Source: SIG607 sp045601805 (GTDB taxonomy: Bacteria; Bacillota; Clostridia; Oscillospirales; Acutalibacteraceae). From it: DNA of 15,969 nt. The position numbers and the translations under genes are program-made. The notes under the pieces were generated by a model. That model was given only the letters and a program-made list of their open reading frames with translations. It made no database searches and had not been told where the DNA came from. This document shows positions 1 to 5,992 of the stretch, piece after piece (the stretch's first letter is position 1; every line of letters begins with the position of its first letter). The stretch covers positions 1-15,969 of the forward strand of contig JAZSAJ010000043.1 in assembly GCA_045601805.1 (NCBI GenBank), written 5' to 3'.

Positions 1-18
1 TTATATTATTAAAAAATA

Positions 19-50
19 AAATAAAGCACCGCTAATGCAGTGCTTTATTT
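19..50 (-). terminator. Rho-independent terminator of tRNA-Leu
   Basis: A perfect 11-bp inverted repeat (19-29 with 40-50) encloses a 10-nt loop. On the minus strand it is followed by a T-rich run (TTTTATTTTTT), as expected for an intrinsic terminator. It begins three bases past the tRNA-Leu CCA end, so it should end that transcript. Confidence 0.85.
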
Positions 51-52
51 GT

Positions 53-139
53 TGGTGCCGGTGGCCGGACTCGAACCGGCACGCTGTCGCCAGCGGTGGA
101 TTTTGAGTCCACTACGTCTGCCAATTCCATCACACCGGC
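53..139 (-). tRNA. tRNA-Leu (anticodon CAA)
   Basis: Read on the minus strand, this is an 87-nt class II tRNA. The acceptor stem pairs GCCGGTG with CACCGGC. The discriminator is A, followed by an encoded CCA (53-55). The anticodon stem GTGGA/TCCAC holds the loop CTCAAAA, giving anticodon CAA, which reads UUG. There is a long variable arm (CTGGCGACAGC region), diagnostic of Leu/Ser/Tyr tRNAs, and a T arm with GGTTCGAGTCC. It has its own promoter and terminator and so appears to be a single-gene unit, divergent from the membrane-protein operon that starts at 286. Confidence 0.97.
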
Positions 140-161
140 ATAGTGTTTTGCAACAATGGTT

Positions 162-190
162 ATTATACAATAACTCTTTTCTGAAATCAA
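162..190 (-). promoter_or_regulatory. Sigma-A-type promoter of tRNA-Leu
   Basis: On the minus strand there is a -35 box TTGATT (185-190), a 17-bp spacer and a perfect -10 box TATAAT (162-167). The -10 box ends 22 bp upstream of the mature tRNA 5' end. Two blocks here, 152-167 and 187-199, recur exactly in front of tRNA-Thr. Confidence 0.85.
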
Positions 191-225
191 GTGTTTTTTT
201 AAATTTTTAATATAATTAAATTCAG

Positions 226-265
226 TTGAAAAAAACCGTGAATTATGTTAAATTTAAAATATAAT
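226..265 (+). promoter_or_regulatory. Candidate promoter of the DUF5058/M20 operon
   Basis: The only gap upstream of the operon contains TTGAAA (226-231), a 17-bp spacer and TAAATT (249-254). A perfect TATAAT also lies at 260-265, but it has no good -35 box at standard spacing. Either could be used. The whole stretch is very AT-rich, so the match is weak evidence. Confidence 0.35.
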
Positions 266-285
266 AAATTGTTGGAGGGGATAGT

Positions 286-1032
286 GTGAAATTTAGTGTT
301 AATCATCCAATACTGTTCGTAATTGTGGGCGTTATTATTGCCGCTGTTTTAGCACAGTCTGTCTATTTTCTTTTACGTGCAGTAAAAAGGGCAAAGGAAT
401 TAAATATTTCGGGCTCTGTTATTAAAAAAACCATTGGTTCGGCGGCGGTGTTTACAATTGCACCCGCTATTTCTATTTTGGTGGGCGTTGTGGCGCTTTC
501 AAAATGTTTGGGTTTGGCTATACCGTGGCTTCGCCTTTCGGTTATTGGCTCAATTACATACGAAACTGTTGCCGCAGGAAACGCTTTGGAAGCCGCCGGT
601 TTAAATGCAGGTACAACCATTACCGACTCGTCTATTTTTGTAACAATTATTTGGGTTATGACTTTGGGTATTGCCTTTGGCCTTGTTACAGTACCTTTTG
701 TTACTAAAAAAATTCAGGGCGGTATGCTTAAAATGGGCGTTAAAGATGCAAAATGGATGGAAATCTTTAATAACGCAATGTTTCTTGGTATGATTTCGGC
801 ATTCCTTGGCTATGTATTTTGCGATGTTAACCGTTTGTGGACACCCGGCGATTATTCGGCAACATCGGGCCTTATTCCTGTTTGTGTAATGGCTGCTTCC
901 GCTGTTGCTATGGCAATTAGCGGTACTCTTGCTACCAAATGCAAAATTAGTTGGCTAACCGATTACGCTTTGCCAATTAGTTTAATTGTTGGTATGGCTG
1001 TGGCTATACCCGTTACCGCATGGCTTGGTTAA
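286..1032 (+). CDS. DUF5058-family polytopic membrane protein
   Basis: The protein has 248 residues and a GTG start at 286, set by GGAGGGG at 274-280. It is almost entirely hydrophobic, with six likely membrane helices at about residues 8-31, 51-73, 117-139, 164-181, 195-217 and 225-247. A conserved-looking polar stretch (SITYETVAAGNALEAAG, 89-105) follows helix 2. I recognise it from memory as resembling DUF5058 proteins of Firmicutes, whose function is not established. It is the first gene of a tight operon. The next gene starts 13 bases after its stop and is also a six-helix protein of similar size, and a membrane-anchored M20 peptidase follows. I infer that the two membrane proteins form a two-subunit transporter for a substrate that the peptidase cleaves. 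No substrate can be read from the sequence. Confidence 0.8.
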   Translation: MKFSVNHPILFVIVGVIIAAVLAQSVYFLLRAVKRAKELNISGSVIKKTIGSAAVFTIAPAISILVGVVALSKCLGLAIPWLRLSVIGSITYETVAAGNALEAAGLNAGTTITDSSIFVTIIWVMTLGIAFGLVTVPFVTKKIQGGMLKMGVKDAKWMEIFNNAMFLGMISAFLGYVFCDVNRLWTPGDYSATSGLIPVCVMAASAVAMAISGTLATKCKISWLTDYALPISLIVGMAVAIPVTAWLG

Positions 1033-1045
1033 GGAGGTAATTAAA

Positions 1046-1717
1046 ATGAAAAATAACAAAAAGTTAAGTTACCTTGATACTGTTCACCGCGACGGCAGAA
1101 TTTGGGGTATTATTATTTGTATTTTAATTTTAGCATTCCCGGTTGTTGTTTCGCTTTGCTTTAGCACCGGCCCCAAAACCGATGTTTTGTTTAAGGGCCT
1201 GCTTGCAACAATGCCAATGTATTGGGCGGTTGCGCTTGTAGAAGTATTTACCTATGTTCCAATGCTTGGCGCTGGCGGTACTTATCTTTCTTTTGTAACA
1301 GGTAATATTTCAAACCTTAAACTTCCTTGCGCAATTGATGCAATGGAACGCGCAAATGTTAAGGCATCAAGCGAAGAAGGCGAAGTTATTTCAACAATAG
1401 CAATTGCTGTTTCAAGTATTGTAACAACAATTATAATTATATTGGGCGTGTTGCTTATAGTTCCGCTTACACCAATATTGGAATCTAAAACACTTGAGCC
1501 AGCATTTAATATGATTTTGCCTGCTCTTTTCGGCGGTCTTGCGGTTGTGTTTGTTTCTAAAAACCTTAAATTGTCAATTGCCCCCATTATTTTAATGCTT
1601 GTTTTATTTATTTTCGTGCCTGCATTAAATTCGGGCACAGTTGGAATTATGGTGCCAGTTGGCGTGTTGTTTACGGTTTTGGTTGCCCGTATTATGTATA
1701 AGAAGGGAATGCTTTAA
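1046..1717 (+). CDS. Six-helix membrane protein, partner of the DUF5058 protein
   Basis: The protein has 223 residues. I place the start at ATG 1046, because AAGGAGG (1031-1037) lies 8 bases upstream and overlaps the previous stop codon. A longer reading from 986 would run back into the upstream gene and has no such site. A charged N-terminus (MKNNKKLSYLDTVHRDGR) precedes about six membrane helices, at roughly 19-40, 51-76, 113-141, 154-171, 175-194 and 197-217. The second hydrophobic block leads into GAGGTYLSFVTGNISNLKLP (75-94), a glycine/polar re-entrant-like segment of the kind found in transport pores. Its TAA overlaps the ATG of the peptidase by one base (TAATG), which implies translational coupling. 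I know no characterised homologue. A role as a transporter half is inferred from size, topology and neighbours. Confidence 0.75.
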   Translation: MKNNKKLSYLDTVHRDGRIWGIIICILILAFPVVVSLCFSTGPKTDVLFKGLLATMPMYWAVALVEVFTYVPMLGAGGTYLSFVTGNISNLKLPCAIDAMERANVKASSEEGEVISTIAIAVSSIVTTIIIILGVLLIVPLTPILESKTLEPAFNMILPALFGGLAVVFVSKNLKLSIAPIILMLVLFIFVPALNSGTVGIMVPVGVLFTVLVARIMYKKGML

Positions 1718-3153
1718 TGTTTGTTTTGTATATTTTACTTGGGCTTTTTGCTTTGCTTTTGGCGGTAATTTTAATAAGAACTGCTTGTTTTACCCCAAAA
1801 GAAAATGTAAAACCGCTTGACTGCACTGAAGAATTTGATACACAAAAAACCGTACAAAACCTTGCCGAACTTATAAAGTGCAAAACTGTTTCTTACCGCG
1901 ATTCTTCGTACGAGGACGACGCGGAATTTAAAAAACTTATAAATAAACTGCCCACTCTTTACCCAAATGTGTTTGCAGTTTGTGAGTATAGTGAAATGCC
2001 GCACCGCGCCTTGCTTTTTAAGTGGAAAGGAAGAGAAGAGGGCGACCCTTGTGTTTTAATGGCGCATTACGATGTTGTGCCTGTAAACGCTGAACAATGG
2101 GAAAAAGATGCTTTTTCGGCAATAATTGAAAACGGCATTATGTGGGGCAGAGGTACGCTTGATACAAAGGTTACTGTAAACGGTATTTTAAGCGCAGCCG
2201 ACCACTTAATTCAAAAAGGGTTTACCCCCAAAAATGATATTTACTTTGCTTTTTCTGGCGGTGAAGAGGTAAACGGAAAAGGCGCCGAAGTTATTGTTGA
2301 TTACTTTTATGAAAACAAAATTACCCCCAAATTTGTTCTTGATGAGGGTGGGGCAGTTGTTGAAAATGTTTTCCCCGGCGTAAAGGCGCCTTGCGGTCTT
2401 ATTGGCATTGCCGAAAAAGGAATGATAGATGTTATGTACTCTGTCAAATCGGCAGGCGGTCACGCGTCGGCTCCAAAACCCAATATGCCGGTTGATACTT
2501 TGGCAAAAGCGTGTTGCAAGGTTGTTAAAAATCCTTTTAAATTACACTTAACTGCGCCTGCTGCAAAAATGTTTGATACTCTTGGCAGACATTCAAGTTT
2601 TGTTTATAAAATGATTTTTGCAAACCTTTGGCTGTTTTTACCTGTGCTTGATTTAATTTGCAAAAGCAGTGGCGGTGAATTAAACGCTTTAATGCGAACA
2701 ACTGTTGCCTTTACGCAAATGCAGGGAAGTAGTGCCACGAATGTAATTCCGCCCAATGCATCTCTTGTTTCAAACATTCGCCTTAACCCTGCTGATACAA
2801 TAGATTCGGCTTTAGAATATTTAAAGAAAACCGTTGATGATGATAAAGTTACCATCACTGCGCTTCACGGAATGAACCCAAGCCGTATTTCGCGTACCGA
2901 TTGTGAGGGCTACGAAATTGTAAGCCGTGCGGTTGCAACAACCTGGAAAGGAAGTATTGTTTCGCCTTACTTAATGGTACAATGCTCCGATTCGCGCCAT
3001 TACGGCAAAATTTCCGATAAAGTTTACCGCTTTTCAGCAATGGATTTAACAAGCGAAGAACGCGCAACAATTCACGGCAATAACGAAAAAATCCGCCTTT
3101 CAACAATAAACAAAGCGGTAGAATTTTATATTACACTTATAAAAATGTGTTAA
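1717..3153 (+). CDS. Membrane-anchored M20-family metallopeptidase (carboxypeptidase S-like)
   Basis: The protein has 478 residues and one N-terminal hydrophobic helix (about 3-22), a signal anchor or uncleaved signal. The di-zinc M20 signature is complete: AHYDVVPV with His117 and Asp119, GTLDTK with bridging Asp149, GGEEV with Glu183/Glu184 (catalytic base and metal ligand), DEGG with Asp209, and a late His453 in TIHGNNEK. A dimerisation-type insert lies in the middle (SAGGHASAPKPNMPVD). M20A enzymes of this type remove C-terminal residues from peptides or cleave N-acyl amino acids and dipeptides. The exact substrate is not readable here. The start overlaps the preceding stop by one base. 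Co-expression with two membrane proteins suggests that imported or exported small peptides are hydrolysed at the membrane. Confidence 0.9.
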   Translation: MFVLYILLGLFALLLAVILIRTACFTPKENVKPLDCTEEFDTQKTVQNLAELIKCKTVSYRDSSYEDDAEFKKLINKLPTLYPNVFAVCEYSEMPHRALLFKWKGREEGDPCVLMAHYDVVPVNAEQWEKDAFSAIIENGIMWGRGTLDTKVTVNGILSAADHLIQKGFTPKNDIYFAFSGGEEVNGKGAEVIVDYFYENKITPKFVLDEGGAVVENVFPGVKAPCGLIGIAEKGMIDVMYSVKSAGGHASAPKPNMPVDTLAKACCKVVKNPFKLHLTAPAAKMFDTLGRHSSFVYKMIFANLWLFLPVLDLICKSSGGELNALMRTTVAFTQMQGSSATNVIPPNASLVSNIRLNPADTIDSALEYLKKTVDDDKVTITALHGMNPSRISRTDCEGYEIVSRAVATTWKGSIVSPYLMVQCSDSRHYGKISDKVYRFSAMDLTSEERATIHGNNEKIRLSTINKAVEFYITLIKMC

Positions 3154-3185
3154 AAAAAGCACTTGCGAAAGCAAGTGCTTTTTTT
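3152..3185. terminator. Bidirectional intrinsic terminator between convergent genes
   Basis: A perfect 15-bp stem (3152-3166 with 3171-3185) has a GAAA tetraloop. The GC-rich core GCACTTGC is flanked by an A7/T7 pair, so either strand reads stem then U-tract. It overlaps the end of the M20 peptidase gene and directly follows the stop of the convergent minus-strand gene, so it can end both transcripts. Confidence 0.9.
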
Positions 3186-3186
3186 A

Positions 3187-3567
3187 TTAAGACCGTTTGC
3201 TATGGGCCCAAGAAATTGCGCTAATAGAAATCAAGGTAAGATATGTTATCAAATCAAAATTTTGAAAGCCACTAATAATAAATGAGATTATGCCTGAAAG
3301 AGCAAAAATACAAGATATTATGGTAACTAATAATTCATACACATTTAAAAACCATTCGGGGCACATTGAATTTTTTGTTTGAATAAATATAATAAAAAAC
3401 ATACCAAAATAACAAATCAGACACAATATTGGCGTTGTTAGAATTATTTCATTTTTATCTTCCGCCATCCCAAAAAGAATAAACAACAAGTATAATAGTA
3501 AGGCGATTGTAGGTGGAATTATTAAGGACAATTTATTTTTATAAATTTTATCAAGCAATTTTCTCAT
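3187..3567 (-). CDS. Small four-helix membrane protein, function unknown
   Basis: The protein has 126 residues and I do not recognise a family. It has a basic N-terminus (MRKLLDKIYKNK), then four likely membrane helices at about 13-34, 41-63, 77-100 and 105-121, and a short basic tail (AHSKRS). The ATG at 3567-3565 is preceded by GGTGAT, which matches the far end of the extended anti-Shine-Dalgarno sequence. Further upstream is a plausible extended -10 promoter. It is a single-gene unit, convergent to the M20 operon and sharing its terminator. On its upstream side it is bordered by the hairpin array. It could be a genuine orphan gene. The promoter, start and terminator in proper order argue against chance. 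Confidence 0.65.
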   Translation of the reverse strand: MRKLLDKIYKNKLSLIIPPTIALLLYLLFILFGMAEDKNEIILTTPILCLICYFGMFFIIFIQTKNSMCPEWFLNVYELLVTIISCIFALSGIISFIISGFQNFDLITYLTLISISAISWAHSKRS

Positions 3568-3588
3568 TTATCATCACCGCCTGAATTA

Positions 3589-3617
3589 ATTATAGCATAA
3601 ATTTGCACGAAGTGCAA
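3589..3617 (-). promoter_or_regulatory. Candidate promoter of the small membrane-protein gene
   Basis: On the minus strand a perfect TATAAT (3589-3594) is preceded by TG one base away (extended -10, TGCTATAAT). A weak -35 TTGCAC (3612-3617) lies 17 bp upstream. The -35 hexamer is one arm of the first hairpin of the repeat array, so hairpin and promoter physically overlap. Confidence 0.5.
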
Positions 3618-3779
3618 CATCGTTGGGCGTTAGCCCACATCATTTACACCGCAAGGTGTAACATCGTTTATGCGAAGCATAACTTCGTTTTGTGTCCGCT
3701 AATGCGGAATGATGTTGACCTAAAGGTCAAATGATGTTTGCGGTTACACCGCAAAACGATGTTGTGCCCTTTCGGACAA
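3603..3779. repeat. Array of eight short hairpins with hexamer linkers
   Basis: Eight consecutive small inverted repeats have different stems. H1 is 3603-3617 (6 bp, loop GAA). H2 is 3624-3637 (5 bp, GTTA). H3 is 3644-3661 (7 bp, GCAA). H4 is 3668-3682 (6 bp, GAA). H5 is 3695-3708 (5 bp, TAAT). H6 is 3715-3730 (6 bp, TAAA). H7 is 3737-3755 (8 bp, TAC). H8 is 3762-3779 (imperfect). The linkers are six bases: CATCGT, CATCAT, CATCGT and CTTCGT in the first half, then ATGATG, ATGATG and ACGATG after H5. The second set is the reverse complement of the first type. No protein-coding signal is seen on either strand. Confidence 0.85.
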
Positions 3780-3785
3780 AAACAC

Positions 3786-3822
3786 AAAAAATAAAGGACT
3801 ACCGAAGTAGTCCTTTATTTTT

Positions 3823-3823
<1 letters not shown>
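3786..3823 (-). terminator. Intrinsic terminator of tRNA-Thr
   Basis: A 17-bp stem (3786-3802 with 3807-3823) carries, in the minus-strand RNA, a C(UUCG)G tetraloop, one of the most stable loops. The stem base is A-rich on one side and ends in a T6 run on the minus strand. Its first base overlaps the last base of the encoded CCA of tRNA-Thr, so termination follows immediately on the tRNA 3' end. Confidence 0.9.
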
Positions 3824-3898
<75 letters not shown>

Positions 3899-3911
3899 GT
3901 GAACAATGGTT

Positions 3912-3940
3912 ATTATATATTCAAGACACCGTTTTGTCAA
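3912..3940 (-). promoter_or_regulatory. Full-consensus sigma-A promoter of tRNA-Thr
   Basis: On the minus strand there is TTGACA (3935-3940), an exact 17-bp spacer and TATAAT (3912-3917), a perfect match at both boxes. The -10 box ends 13 bp before the mature tRNA 5' end. The blocks 3902-3917 and 3937-3949 are identical to blocks at the tRNA-Leu promoter, with the same 19-bp distance between them. Confidence 0.92.
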
Positions 3941-3993
3941 GTGTTTTTTAAAAAACCTTAAAGGTTAAAAATGGTTACAATATGCCAATAGTG

Positions 3994-4023
3994 TTGACAA
4001 AGGCACTATAAATTTGTTATTAT
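3994..4023 (+). promoter_or_regulatory. Promoter of the yicC-rsgA housekeeping operon
   Basis: A perfect -35 box TTGACA (3994-3999) is followed at 18 bp by TATTAT (4018-4023; TTATTA at 17 bp is an alternative). The start codon of the first operon gene is 33 bp further on. It lies back-to-back with the tRNA-Thr promoter, whose -35 box is about 55 bp away on the other strand. I see no other strong promoter inside the operon, where gaps are short. Confidence 0.75.
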
Positions 4024-4056
4024 ATATATAATTATATATTATATTGGGGTGGTATT

Positions 4057-4935
4057 GTGTCAAGAAGTATGACCGGTTACGGCAGAAGCGAAAACCAGTT
4101 TAATGGCTTTGATGTAACCGTTGAAATAAAATCTGTTAATCACAGATATTTTGAAACTAATATTAAAACCCCGCGCGGTTATTCTTTTTTAGAAGAAAAA
4201 GTTGTTTCGTATCTTAAAGAACGAATTGCGCGCGGTAAGGTTGAAGTTTATATTTCGCTTTGCGAGAATGCAAGTAATTCGCTTGAAATGGTTGTTGATA
4301 CCGATTTTGCTGAAAGTTATATAAACTCTTTAAAGCAACTTGCCAAACGTTTTAAGGTTAAAAACGATATTTCGGTTATGCGCCTTGCACAAAACAGCGA
4401 TATTGTTTCCTTTAAGAAAAAAAGCATTGATGAAGAAGTAATAACCGAAGCGGTGCTGTCTGTTTTGGAAGAGGCAACAAATAAGTTCTACGATATGCGA
4501 AAAACTGAGGGCGAAAAACTTAAATGTGATATTTGCTCTCGTGCCGATGAAATAATTAAAAAGGTTCAGTTTATTGAAGAAAGAACACCGCAAAGTGTTA
4601 AGGCATACCGCGAACGCTTAGAACAAAAAATTAAAGACCTTTTGGGCGATGCACAAATTGACGAGCAACGCATTGTAACCGAAACCGCTATTATGGCAGA
4701 TAAAGTTGCGGTTGACGAAGAAACAGTTCGTTTAAGAAGCCATATTGAACAACTCAAAGTTCTTTTGGAAAAAGATGAACCCATTGGCCGAAAACTTGAC
4801 TTTATTGTTCAGGAAATGAACCGGGAAGCAAACACAACCGGCTCAAAGGCATCTGATATTGAAATTACCAATACGGTTGTTGATATAAAATCGGAAATTG
4901 AAAAGATACGCGAACAAATTCAAAACATTGAATAA
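4057..4935 (+). CDS. yicC: YicC/YloC-family endoribonuclease
   Basis: The protein has 292 residues, the normal family length. The GTG start at 4057 is preceded by GGGGTGG (4046-4052) and gives the family N-terminus with the signature SMTGYGR (residues 4-10). An N-terminal YicC-type domain (about 1-155) is followed by the C-terminal DUF1732 region, with the conserved tail KLDFIVQEMNREANTTGSKA. Members are hexameric RNases that act on structured RNAs. In E. coli YicC has been linked to turnover of the small RNA RyhB, and the B. subtilis orthologue is YloC. It is the first gene of the operon, and remA starts 9 bases after its stop, as in B. subtilis. Identification is firm. The RNA substrate in this organism is unknown. 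Confidence 0.95.
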   Translation: MSRSMTGYGRSENQFNGFDVTVEIKSVNHRYFETNIKTPRGYSFLEEKVVSYLKERIARGKVEVYISLCENASNSLEMVVDTDFAESYINSLKQLAKRFKVKNDISVMRLAQNSDIVSFKKKSIDEEVITEAVLSVLEEATNKFYDMRKTEGEKLKCDICSRADEIIKKVQFIEERTPQSVKAYRERLEQKIKDLLGDAQIDEQRIVTETAIMADKVAVDEETVRLRSHIEQLKVLLEKDEPIGRKLDFIVQEMNREANTTGSKASDIEITNTVVDIKSEIEKIREQIQNIE

Positions 4936-4944
4936 GAGGTAACT

Positions 4945-5196
4945 ATGAAACTTGTAAACATTGGTTTTGGTAATATGATTTCGGCTGATAGAATTATAAC
5001 TATTGTAAGTCCTGAATCTGCTCCTGTTAAGCGTCTTATCAGCGAAGCAAAAGAAGCAGGCAACATAATTGACGCTACACACGGAAGAAAAACTCACGCG
5101 GTTATAGTTACCGATAGCGGACATATTGTTTTAAGTTATTTGCAGGCGGAAACAATTGCAAATCGTATAGCAAACGAGGGTGGCGAAAATGCGTAA
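4945..5196 (+). CDS. remA: RemA-like DNA-binding regulator (DUF370)
   Basis: The protein has 83 residues, full family length. The ATG at 4945 has AGAGGTAA just upstream. The sequence shows the highly conserved DUF370 features: an N-terminal LVNIGFGNMISADRIITIVS, the basic segment APVKRLISEAKE, and DATHGRKTHAVIVTDSGHIVLS. In B. subtilis RemA is an oligomeric DNA-binding protein that activates biofilm matrix operons (eps, tapA) and osmoprotection genes. In Clostridia the regulon is not known to me. Its last 8 bases overlap the start of gmk, so the two genes are translationally coupled. Position between yicC and gmk is the conserved Firmicute order. Confidence 0.95.
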   Translation: MKLVNIGFGNMISADRIITIVSPESAPVKRLISEAKEAGNIIDATHGRKTHAVIVTDSGHIVLSYLQAETIANRIANEGGENA

Positions 5197-5755
5197 AGGT
5201 AATCTTATTATTCTTTCGGGTCCGTCGGGTTCGGGGAAAGATACTGTTTTAAGCAAAGTTTTAAAAGCAGATAAAAATATAACTCTTTCAATTTCATCAA
5301 TAACAAGGCCAATGCGCGTTGGCGAGGTTGAGGGTGAAAAATATAACTTTATTTCCCGCGAAGAGTTTGAAGAACTTATAAAAAATGACAGTTTGCTTGA
5401 ATACAATGTTTTTGTGGGCAACTACTACGGCACACCAAAAAAAGCAGTAAACGACGCATTACTTAACGGTAAAGATGTTATTTTGGAAATTGATGTAAAC
5501 GGCGCCGACCAAATAAGGAAGAAATGTCCCGAAGCTGTTTCGGTATTTATAATGCCCCCGTCTTACGAAGAATTAAAAAGGCGTCTTACAGGCAGGGGAA
5601 CCGATAGCCAAGAAGTAATAGAATCTCGCCTAAAAGAAGCGCTTAACGAAATGGAACGCGCAAAAGATTATAATTACGTTGTAAAGAATGATATCCTTGA
5701 AAAAGCAGTAGAGGATGTTCTTAACATAATACATTCCCACAGGGAATCAAACTAA
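5189..5755 (+). CDS. gmk: Guanylate kinase
   Basis: Guanylate kinase phosphorylates GMP to GDP with ATP in the cytoplasm. The chosen start is ATG 5189 (188 residues), because GAGGG (5176-5180) is correctly spaced to it and it yields the usual N-terminus MRKGNLIILSGPSGSGKDT. A GTG nine bases earlier is possible but lies inside that ribosome binding site. The P-loop is GPSGSGKDT (about 11-19). The GMP-binding segment SITRPMRVGEVEGEKYNFIS follows, then LEYNVFVGNYYGTP, DVILEIDVNGADQIRK and the lid residues ELKRRLTGRGTDS. Length is typical. It overlaps remA by 8 bases. The omega subunit gene follows after 20 bases. Confidence 0.96.
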   Translation: MRKGNLIILSGPSGSGKDTVLSKVLKADKNITLSISSITRPMRVGEVEGEKYNFISREEFEELIKNDSLLEYNVFVGNYYGTPKKAVNDALLNGKDVILEIDVNGADQIRKKCPEAVSVFIMPPSYEELKRRLTGRGTDSQEVIESRLKEALNEMERAKDYNYVVKNDILEKAVEDVLNIIHSHRESN

Positions 5756-5775
5756 TTTAATGAGGTGTATATAAA

Positions 5776-5955
5776 ATGTTAAAACCTGAAATTGGAAAAC
5801 TTATTGGAAGTTGCAAAAACCGTTATAAACTTGTTCTTGAGATTAGCAAAAAAGCAAGGGAAATAGCAGAAGAAGCGGAAAAAAACAATGAAATTTTGCT
5901 TGTAAAACCCGTGTCTCTTGCAATAGACGAAATAGCAAAAGAAAAAAATCTTTAA
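5776..5955 (+). CDS. rpoZ: RNA polymerase omega subunit
   Basis: This is a 59-residue protein. The ATG at 5776 is preceded by TGAGGTG (5761-5767), and the stop TAA is at 5953-5955. The sequence begins MLKPEIGKLI and contains the omega signature NRYKLVLEISKKAREIAEEA (about 15-34), which in the family packs against the C-terminal tail of the beta' subunit and aids assembly of RNA polymerase. It ends with a helix PVSLAIDEIAKEKNL. The length is typical of short Firmicute omegas. The position directly after gmk is the conserved arrangement in Firmicutes and also in proteobacteria (gmk-rpoZ). In B. subtilis coaBC comes next. Here only 37 bases separate it from priA. Confidence 0.92.
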   Translation: MLKPEIGKLIGSCKNRYKLVLEISKKAREIAEEAEKNNEILLVKPVSLAIDEIAKEKNL

Positions 5956-5992
5956 AGCAAACGCAAAATTAAGTACATAAGGAGTGTGTGTT

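Noticed and set aside
1282..1638. Long minus-strand open frames inside the membrane-protein, priA and kinase genes
   Set aside because: They lie opposite genes with clear family identity or strong operon context, lack ribosome binding sites, and reflect the AT-rich codon bias of the sense strand.
3603..3779. CRISPR array
   Set aside because: The repeated parts are only six bases and the variable parts are themselves palindromes of 14-19 bases. No repeat of 23 bases or more, no regular spacer length and no cas gene nearby.
5984..5992. GTG 5984 as the start of priA
   Set aside because: It sits on the last base of the AAGGAG ribosome binding site itself. The GTG at 5993 is at the proper distance and matches the usual PriA N-terminus.
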